A stretch of DNA of 32,055 nt from Bacteroidales bacterium (GTDB taxonomy: Bacteria; Bacteroidota; Bacteroidia; Bacteroidales; JAIORY01). The translations under genes and the position numbers were made by a program. The stretch is from NCBI GenBank assembly GCA_021107915.1, contig JAIORY010000304.1:1-32055 (forward strand), written 5' to 3'. Positions 20,148 to 27,134 of this stretch are shown here, one piece after another; position 1 is the first letter of the stretch; each line of letters starts with the position of its first letter. Under the pieces are notes generated by a model. It did not search any database, was not told where the DNA came from, and worked only from the letters and a program-made list of their open reading frames with translations.

Positions 20148-21935
20148 TTATTGAATAATAAGTTTTTCAATAAAATAGAAATCATTTCCCGAAAATATTC
20201 GGACTAAATACATCCCTTTTTCTAGATTTTCAATATTTATAGTAACTTTTGTTTTTCCTTTAGGGATAATAATTTCTTTTGATTTCTTCCCAAAGACATC
20301 AAAGATTTCAATTATGTGGGGATAAATCTGAAATTTTAAATCTGAAACCTGAAATTCATTAATAGCCGGATTTGGATAAATAATTATTGAGTTTACTGAT
20401 GCTTGTTCTTCAATATATAAATGATCTAAGCAATCGTAAATTGCTTCCCATCCTGCTAAAGTAGTTGCATTATCCGAATGGAATTTTAATGTTAATGACG
20501 ATCCTAAAGCAAATATTGTATCAGGGCTTTCAGTTCCTGAATATCCACCAATCAAGGGTGCAAGAGTGTCAGCACCATCAAATATCCAAAGAGAATCATA
20601 TCCCGGTTCCAGTTCAAATGACGAAAATATTAATGATAATTCTTCTACATAATCGGGAGAAATTGTAAAAATGTAATCCTCTTTATTATAATGATCCCAA
20701 GCCGGACCACCTGTGTCAAATATCGTATCGCGGCAAGCCGGAACTCGACAATCAGTAAATTTATCATTAATAACATCCCACAATTCAGAATAACCATCAT
20801 CATAACCCAAAGCCCAAATACCTATCCCTGCAAGGTTACGTTGATTAACAATATCATATCTTTTACTTAATCCATAACTTTCTTCAAGGAAACATTGAAA
20901 CCATTTATCATTGCTTTGGAAAGCGTAATATGATGAAAAACTTTTGTTATCCCAATGCTTGTTTTCATTTGAATAATTACTGCCAGAATTATTTTTAATG
21001 CTTGAATATTTGAGAGCTGTTCCGGAACCTATCGTAGTTGAAGGAATTGTGTTACTTGCTGTTTGCCATTGATATGCATAATAGGGGAGTCCCATAACAA
21101 ATTTTGAAGCAGGCATTCCTTTGGAATAATAATATGAAATTGTTCGTGAAAGATTGTAATCATAACCCGCGGTCAGACTGTAAAGTGGTGCCACAGGTCC
21201 TGCCTGACTACTTCCGTTCCAATAATAATCATAACCCATAATCACAAAAATATCAATATAATTTTTTAGAATCGAAATATCATAAATTTCGCCCCAGTCA
21301 ACTGCCGGCATTGCAATGCTGATAATTGAGCCTGGAATTGAATCATGGAATTGCTCACAAATATTTACAATAAAATCATTCAGATAAGTACTTTGCGACC
21401 AGGGTACAGCTTCAAAATCTAAATTAATTCCGTTTGCATTTCTTTGCTGAACGAGGGAGATAAGATTGTCGATTAGATTTTGTTGTGCCGTAGAATTTCC
21501 AAAAAAAGTTGAATGACCTGAAAATAAAGTTACACAAAGATGAGTGCGAACATTATTTGCCTGAGCCGAATCAACTGCATCTGCTGTTAACCAATTATGC
21601 GTTGTCGTTGGATTGCCGGTTGCCGGATCAACTTCATACGAAAAATAACAAAGGTCTGATAAAAGATTCCATTGGTAATTCAAATACGATGAACCCATCC
21701 AATAAGGATGATAACCGAAAACAATTTTTTCGAGATTACAGTTTGTATCTGATGTTGTTTTATAAATACCTGAAAATTCATTTATTGAATCAAATTCAAA
21801 AATTGTGTTCAATCCAAGTTTGTTATAATATTCGGATTGTATTTGATGAATTGATTTGAATTGTTTTTGTTGAGCATGAACATTAACTATCATGGAAATA
21901 AATAATGTTAAAATGATATGTTTTTTAATGTTCAT
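20148..21935 (-). CDS. Secreted glycoside hydrolase family 18-like protein with CUB-like domain and T9SS C-terminal sorting domain
   Basis: NANGINLDFEAVPW (GH18 DxE), VIMGYDYYWNGSSQAGPVAPL; CUB-like CRDTIFDTGGP..YNKEDYIFTISPD...SLWIFDGADTLAPLIGGYSG; CTD IIIYPNPAINEFQV...GMYLVRIFSG. Confidence 0.85.
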   Translation of the reverse strand: MNIKKHIILTLFISMIVNVHAQQKQFKSIHQIQSEYYNKLGLNTIFEFDSINEFSGIYKTTSDTNCNLEKIVFGYHPYWMGSSYLNYQWNLLSDLCYFSYEVDPATGNPTTTHNWLTADAVDSAQANNVRTHLCVTLFSGHSTFFGNSTAQQNLIDNLISLVQQRNANGINLDFEAVPWSQSTYLNDFIVNICEQFHDSIPGSIISIAMPAVDWGEIYDISILKNYIDIFVIMGYDYYWNGSSQAGPVAPLYSLTAGYDYNLSRTISYYYSKGMPASKFVMGLPYYAYQWQTASNTIPSTTIGSGTALKYSSIKNNSGSNYSNENKHWDNKSFSSYYAFQSNDKWFQCFLEESYGLSKRYDIVNQRNLAGIGIWALGYDDGYSELWDVINDKFTDCRVPACRDTIFDTGGPAWDHYNKEDYIFTISPDYVEELSLIFSSFELEPGYDSLWIFDGADTLAPLIGGYSGTESPDTIFALGSSLTLKFHSDNATTLAGWEAIYDCLDHLYIEEQASVNSIIIYPNPAINEFQVSDLKFQIYPHIIEIFDVFGKKSKEIIIPKGKTKVTINIENLEKGMYLVRIFSGNDFYFIEKLIIQ

Positions 21936-21964
21936 TGTAAGATTGGTTTTTTTGAAGTTTAATT

Positions 21965-21997
21965 AAATCCTCCAAATTTTTAAAATTTGGAGGATTT
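21965..21997. repeat. Perfect inverted repeat AAATCCTCCAAATTTT-T-AAAATTTGGAGGATTT
   Basis: Two 16-bp perfect arms with a 1-nt centre, 30 bp upstream of the GH18 start codon. Confidence 0.85.
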
Positions 21998-22010
21998 TAC
22001 TTGCGAAATC

Positions 22011-22179
22011 AAAGCACCAAATAACAAAAAAATCAAATTTCAAACGACCGAAGGAAAGTCCGTATGGATAAATTCCAATGTTTAAAATTCAATGACCAAA
22101 ACTATTTCAAAGCTGTTTTGATCATTGATATTTGGAATTTATTTGTTTTTTGGTGCTTGTCATTTGTGATTTTTAATTA
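22011..22179. repeat. Intergenic imperfect inverted repeat (CACCAAATAACAAA / TTTGTTTTTTGGTGCTTG family), copy 1
   Basis: Left arm AAAGCACCAAATAACAAAAAAATCAAAT is identical to 26960..26987; right arm shares 41 bp with 22759..22799. Confidence 0.8.
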
Positions 22180-22735
22180 TTAAATCATCAATATTTCGTT
22201 TTGGAACATGATGGATTTCTTTCTCATCACGCCAATATTTGACATCATTATTTTTGACAGTTTCGATAACAACTTTTTCTTTTGGTTTCCCGAGAGCAAT
22301 TATTAGCATTATTTCGTATTTATCAGGAATATTAAGTTTTACAGATAAAATGTTTCGTTTTATTGAGCCGATAATACAGCCTCCTAATGCCTTTTCTACA
22401 GCTCCCAATAAGATACTTTGAGCAGCAATTCCAACATCATATTCTATCTTTTTTGGAGAATTTTTATCACCAAGAATAATAATATATGCTGATGGTTTTT
22501 CTTCCTCTACAGGCGCACCCCAATCTTTAATATATCCTGCCCAAGCAAGTGTCGGGAAAATAATTTTATTTGTTTTAGTGTCTGATGATAAATAAAACTT
22601 TAGAGGTTGAAGATTTGCTGCCGACGGTGAAAGTCTTGCAAGATCAACAAGTTCTCTTAAAATCGTAAAAGAAATTTTATGATTACCATAAAACCTGCGG
22701 TAACTTCTATTTTTATTTATCAAAGTTTTTAGCAT
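22160..22735 (-). CDS. Nitroreductase family protein
   Basis: MLKTLINKNRSYRRF; LVDLARLSPSAANLQPLKFYLSSD; GIAAQSILLGAVEKALGGCIIGSIKR; IALGKPKEK. The ORF-track start at 22777 lies inside a repeat, so ATG at 22735 is preferred. Confidence 0.87.
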   Translation of the reverse strand: MLKTLINKNRSYRRFYGNHKISFTILRELVDLARLSPSAANLQPLKFYLSSDTKTNKIIFPTLAWAGYIKDWGAPVEEEKPSAYIIILGDKNSPKKIEYDVGIAAQSILLGAVEKALGGCIIGSIKRNILSVKLNIPDKYEIMLIIALGKPKEKVVIETVKNNDVKYWRDEKEIHHVPKRNIDDLIIKNHK

Positions 22736-22747
22736 CTCAATGTCGAA

Positions 22748-22845
22748 AATATCAATAATCAAAGCTGTTTTGATCATTGATATTTGGAATTTATTTGTTA
22801 TTTGCTTTTTGTTATTTGGTGCTTAATATTTGTGATTTTAATAAA
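22748..22845. repeat. Same intergenic repeat family, copy 2 (half element)
   Basis: TCAAAGCTGTTTTGATCATTGATATTTGGAATTTATTTGTT at 22759..22799 is identical to 22107..22147. Confidence 0.85.
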
Positions 22846-22853
22846 TTTTTATA

Positions 22854-25025
22854 CTAATCTTTCATAATTGTCATCTCATCAACAAGATGACCTGCTCCTG
22901 CAAATTTATCAATAATAAAAAGACAATATCTGATGTCAAGAGAAATGTTGCGGCATTGGTCAGGGTCGTACATCAGGTCGCTCATAGTTCCTTCCCAGTT
23001 CCTGTCGAAGTTAATTCCAATCAACTGTCCTTCTGCATTCATAACCGGACTGCCGGAATTTCCACCTGTTGTGTGATTAGTTGCAGTAAAACAAACATGC
23101 ATTGTTCCGTCGGAGTCGCCATATTTTCCGTAATCTTTGTTTTGATAAAGCTCTTTTAATTTTTCTTCAATAACATAATCGTAAATGTCGGGATCTTCTT
23201 TTTCCATTATCCCGCTAAGGGTTGTATAATATTTATAATGAACTGCATCGCGCGGATAATAATCGCCAATATTTCCGTAATGAACTCTTAGAGTAGAATT
23301 TGCATCGGGATAAAAACGTTTATTGTTTTGCATTTCCATTTGAGCCTTCATGTAAATTCTCTGCATACTATCGAGTTGAGCGTTGAGAACAGATACTTTT
23401 TGAGAAAGATTATTGTAATAATAATTGCGGAAGCTGCTGATAAGTTCATAAGCAGGGTCTTTTTCGATCTTACGATATTTCCGGATTTTATATTTATCAA
23501 GAAATTTATCAACATTATTTTCAGAAGTCATAAAGGATTTTTTGAAAACATAATCAGCGTATTTGTTAAAATTCGCATCAAATTTATTTTCAATTTCATT
23601 AAAAACCGAAGGAAGATATTTTTTATCCAAATTATCATAATAGATTTTCAGAAGTTCGGAAAGCGTTTCTTTGTCAATATTTATCTGATAATTTTTGAAA
23701 TGATTTTCAGCTCCTGAACACAACTTTTCAACAATTGAAGCAATATTTTCTTTTGATGTTTCCTTATCTTTACTTGCGTTAATTAATTTTGTGAAACCAC
23801 CTGCATAACGAACTATTTCTAAACCGAAGCCGGCTTCAATCAAATAATCCATAGCAAGTTTTATTGGTGTAAGTTCTGAATATATCTTCTCAAATTCGGG
23901 GATTAGGTTTCCGTATTTTTTATTTCTTTCGGGAGTTTCGTCTGCCCACTTTACAAAGTTATTTTCAAAAGCAACTTTTTTATTAATGGCATCTAATTTT
24001 TTTATTCCACGATTTTCGCCAATCATTTTTTTCCAATAATTTGATACGCCTGCATATTTCGATGCGTACTGAATACGTACAAGATCGCTTTTATTGATAG
24101 ACCTTTGCATAATGTCAAGTCGTTTTTCTCTTAAATTTATCCTTGCCGGATTTTCAATCTGAGTAATCATTTTAATTGCAAAAGAAGGAAGATATTCTTG
24201 AGTGCGTCCCGGATAACCAAAAACAAATGTAAAATCACCTTTTTCAAATCCGTTTAATGAAATCGGAATATGATATTTTGGTTTGTAGGGGACATTGTTT
24301 TCTGAGTATTCTGCCGGATTATTGCTGCTGTCAACATAAATTCTAAACATAGAAAAATCGCCTGTATGACGGGGCCACATCCAATTGTCCGTATCGCCAC
24401 CGAATTTCCCGATGTTTGAAGGTGGAGCACCCACAAGCCTGATATCTTTGAATGTTTCGGAAACAAAAAGATAATATTCGTTGCCGTAATAAAATGGTTT
24501 TACTTTGGCTTCGTAATGAGTATCTTTTATAGCTTCTTCATTAATTTTTTTGATATGATCATTAATGATAGAATCTCTTTTTACTTCAGTCATTTCATCA
24601 TTAACGCCTTCCAACACTTGCAAAGTTACGTCTTCCATCCTGACGAGCATTGTAACAGTAAGTCCGGGATTTGATAATTCTTCAGTACGATTCATTGCCC
24701 AAAAACCATTGGTAAGATAATCGTGTTCGAGTGAGCTATGTCTTTGAATTGAACCAAATCCACAATGATGATTAGTAAGCAGAAGACCTTCATCCGAAAT
24801 TATTTCGGCAGTACACCCACCACCAAATCTTACAATTGCATCTTTCAAACTTGAATGATTAATACTGTAAATATCTTCTGCGGAAATTTTCATTCCCATT
24901 TCTTGCATCTCGGCTTCGTTAAGCTGTTCTAACAATATTGGTAACCAAATACCTTCGCCGGCATTTGTAATATTTGCGAAAAATAATAATCCAGAAAGGA
25001 TTGTTAAACTGATAATTTTTTTCAT
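22854..25025 (-). CDS. S46 family dipeptidyl peptidase, DPP11-like
   Basis: Signal peptide; LLLTNHHCGFGSIQ (His), GGDTDNWMWPRHTGDFSMFRIY, GGNSGSPVMNAEGQLIGINFDRNWEGTMSD (Ser and Arg-containing S1 region). Confidence 0.93.
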   Translation of the reverse strand: MKKIISLTILSGLLFFANITNAGEGIWLPILLEQLNEAEMQEMGMKISAEDIYSINHSSLKDAIVRFGGGCTAEIISDEGLLLTNHHCGFGSIQRHSSLEHDYLTNGFWAMNRTEELSNPGLTVTMLVRMEDVTLQVLEGVNDEMTEVKRDSIINDHIKKINEEAIKDTHYEAKVKPFYYGNEYYLFVSETFKDIRLVGAPPSNIGKFGGDTDNWMWPRHTGDFSMFRIYVDSSNNPAEYSENNVPYKPKYHIPISLNGFEKGDFTFVFGYPGRTQEYLPSFAIKMITQIENPARINLREKRLDIMQRSINKSDLVRIQYASKYAGVSNYWKKMIGENRGIKKLDAINKKVAFENNFVKWADETPERNKKYGNLIPEFEKIYSELTPIKLAMDYLIEAGFGLEIVRYAGGFTKLINASKDKETSKENIASIVEKLCSGAENHFKNYQINIDKETLSELLKIYYDNLDKKYLPSVFNEIENKFDANFNKYADYVFKKSFMTSENNVDKFLDKYKIRKYRKIEKDPAYELISSFRNYYYNNLSQKVSVLNAQLDSMQRIYMKAQMEMQNNKRFYPDANSTLRVHYGNIGDYYPRDAVHYKYYTTLSGIMEKEDPDIYDYVIEEKLKELYQNKDYGKYGDSDGTMHVCFTATNHTTGGNSGSPVMNAEGQLIGINFDRNWEGTMSDLMYDPDQCRNISLDIRYCLFIIDKFAGAGHLVDEMTIMKD

Positions 25026-25115
25026 TTTTTATATATTTTGTAATTTTTGTTTGTTTATTGTTGGTTGCATTATTTTAAATTCGAGATATAAGTCCACCCA
25101 GAAAAGTATTTTTTA

Positions 25116-25207
25116 GCCACTAAAACACTAAAGCACAAAATACCACTAAATTTATTAAATTGTCAATCTTTGTTTTGTGGGTTTTTGTGTCTTTGTGTTT
25201 TCGTGGC
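25116..25207. repeat. Imperfect inverted repeat GCCACTAAAACACTAAAGCACAAAATACCAC / GTGGGTTTTTGTGTCTTTGTGTTTTCGTGGC
   Basis: 31-nt arms at 25116..25146 and 25177..25207, mostly complementary; between the ridA stop and the S46 start. Confidence 0.75.
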
Positions 25208-25247
25208 ATTTTATATTTTTTGACTTTTTGAATGAGACTCAATTTTC

Positions 25248-25284
25248 AAATCTAAAATCTAAAATCTGAATTCATAAATCTAAA
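25248..25284. repeat. Degenerate tandem AAATCTA/AAATCTGAA words
   Basis: aaatctaaaatctaaaatctgaattcataaatctaaa abutting the ridA stop codon. Confidence 0.6.
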
Positions 25285-25665
25285 TTATTTATCAACTGCA
25301 ATACAAGAAATCTCAACATCAACATTCATTGGTAATCCGGCTACATGCATCGCCTCTCTTGCCGGTGGATTTTCTTTGAAATATGAACCGTAAATTTCGT
25401 TTACATCAGCGTAAATTTTCATATCCGACATAAAAATAGAACATTTAACGATGTTAGAATAATCCATTTTTACTTCTTTTAAAATAGCACCGATATTTTC
25501 CATTATTTGTTTTGTTTGGGTTTTAATGTTTTTGTCATTAAGTTTTCCCGAATACGGATCAATTGCAATTTGCCCCGAAACATACAAAGTTCCATTAGCA
25601 AGAATAGCCTGACTATAAGGTGCAATTGGTTTTGGTGCGTCTGAGATGTTTACTGTTTTTTTCAT
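25285..25665 (-). CDS. ridA: RidA family reactive intermediate/imine deaminase
   Basis: APKPIAPYSQAILANGTLYVSGQIAIDPYSGKL; C-terminal PPAREAMHVAGLPMNVDVEISCIAV. Confidence 0.94.
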   Translation of the reverse strand: MKKTVNISDAPKPIAPYSQAILANGTLYVSGQIAIDPYSGKLNDKNIKTQTKQIMENIGAILKEVKMDYSNIVKCSIFMSDMKIYADVNEIYGSYFKENPPAREAMHVAGLPMNVDVEISCIAVDK

Positions 25666-25820
25666 TTGTAAATTTTTATTTTTTTGATTAGTGCAAAATT
25701 ATGAATTTTTACTGAAATTGTTTGGGTTTTGGGTTTCAGGTTTCAAGTTAATAAAATAAATCAGTGAATCTGTGGCTTAATTGGTTTTGAGTTTTTGGTT
25801 ATCAGTTTTGAGTTTTGTAG

Positions 25821-25853
25821 AAATCTTAAATCTAAAATCTTAAATCTAAAATA
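25821..25853. repeat. 14-bp tandem repeat AAATCTTAAATCTA x2 plus partial copy
   Basis: aaatcttaaatcta/aaatcttaaatcta/aaata read directly. Confidence 0.8.
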
Positions 25854-25892
25854 TTTCACTACTTTTATCAGCCAAATATAAAACAAAAAATC

Positions 25893-25897
25893 GGAGG
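25893..25897 (+). promoter_or_regulatory. Shine-Dalgarno GGAGG upstream of the cyclodeaminase-family gene
   Basis: tcGGAGGaattATG; other genes in the window lack a comparable SD. Confidence 0.7.
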
Positions 25898-25901
25898 AAT
25901 T

Positions 25902-26879
25902 ATGACTTTAATATTAAACAAAAATGATGTTGCTTCAGTTCTTAAAATGAAGGACTGTATAAATGTAGTAGAAAATGCTTTTCTGGAATTAGCAAACGGA
26001 ACTGCTGTTTTGCCGTTAAGAACAAATATTCCGGCACCTGATGGAATTTCGCTTTACATGCCTGCTTACCTTAAAGAAATGGGAGCATTGGCTTGCAAAC
26101 TTGTTACAGTTTACAAAAACAATCCCGGGAAACATAATTTGCCGGTGGTGATTGGAAAAGTGCTTGTGCAGGATCCTGAAACAGGGGATGTTGTTTGTAT
26201 TATGGATGGAGGATTTTTAACTGCCGTTAGAACCGGTGCAGCAAGTGGTGTTGCAACTAAATATCTTGCCCGTGAAGATAAAAATCAGGTTGCAGGTATC
26301 TTTGGTACCGGAGTTCAAGCTCGAATGCAATTATTGGCTGTGTGCGAAGTTAGAGATATTACTAAAGCATTGGTTTATGATATTTCTGATGAAGCAGCAG
26401 AAAATTTCACAAAAGAAATGGGTGAAGAGTTGGGAATTGAAATTATAAAAGTTAATGATCCTGATGATATTCTCGAAGCAGATATTATTTGTGCAGCAAC
26501 TTCATCACCAACACCAATTTTCGATGGAAAGAAAGTTAAGGAAGGAACTCATATCAATGGAATTGGAAGTCATACTCCAAATGCCAGAGAGCTTGATGCA
26601 GATATTATTATTCGGTCAAAACTAATTGGCGATTCAAAAGAGGCTTGTTTTAATGAAGCAGGTGATATTATGATCCCGTTAAGTGATGGTTTAATCAAAG
26701 AATCTCATTATTATGCTGACCTTGGCGAAATTGTTTCAGGAAAAAAAGAAGCAAGAAAAAATGATAAAGAGATAACTTTATTCAAATCTAACGGACTTGC
26801 AATTCAGGATACAGCTACTGCAAAATTGGTTTATGATAAAGCTGTAGAGGCTGGAATTGGGACTGAGATTATGATATAG
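25902..26879 (+). CDS. Ornithine cyclodeaminase/mu-crystallin family protein
   Basis: MKDCINVVENAFLELANGTAVLPLRTNI; GGFLTAVRTGAASGVATKYLAREDKNQVAGIFGTGVQARMQLLAVCEVRDI; ATSSPTPIFDGKKVKEGTHINGIGSHTPNARELD. Confidence 0.92.
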   Translation: MTLILNKNDVASVLKMKDCINVVENAFLELANGTAVLPLRTNIPAPDGISLYMPAYLKEMGALACKLVTVYKNNPGKHNLPVVIGKVLVQDPETGDVVCIMDGGFLTAVRTGAASGVATKYLAREDKNQVAGIFGTGVQARMQLLAVCEVRDITKALVYDISDEAAENFTKEMGEELGIEIIKVNDPDDILEADIICAATSSPTPIFDGKKVKEGTHINGIGSHTPNARELDADIIIRSKLIGDSKEACFNEAGDIMIPLSDGLIKESHYYADLGEIVSGKKEARKNDKEITLFKSNGLAIQDTATAKLVYDKAVEAGIGTEIMI

Positions 26880-26884
26880 ATCAT

Positions 26885-27118
26885 TATTAAATTCCAAATA
26901 TCAAAAGACAAATAACAAACTAATCAGTGTCTGTCTATAAAGTCAGCAATTTTTGAAATAAAGCACCAAATAACAAAAAAATCAAATAACAAACAAATTC
27001 CAAATATCAATGATCAAATGTTAAAAACATCTTGAAACTGTTTTGGTCATTGAATTTTTGGTTATTGGAATTTATTTGAATTTTGGTGTTTGTCATTTGT
27101 GATTTTAATTATTTATTA
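26885..27118. repeat. Intergenic imperfect inverted repeat, copy 3 of the CAAATAACAAA family
   Basis: AAAGCACCAAATAACAAAAAAATCAAAT at 26960..26987 identical to 22011..22038; right arm ggaatttatttgaattttggtgtttgtcatttgtgatttt. Confidence 0.75.
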
Positions 27119-27134
27119 GTGAAAATCATTATTT

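Noticed and set aside
23328-23717. 129-aa + strand ORF inside the S46 peptidase gene
   Set aside because: Antisense shadow, Ile/Phe-rich, no domain.
22011-27118. CRISPR array interpretation of the recurrent intergenic repeats
   Set aside because: Copies are few, kilobases apart, palindromic and not evenly spaced; no cas genes.
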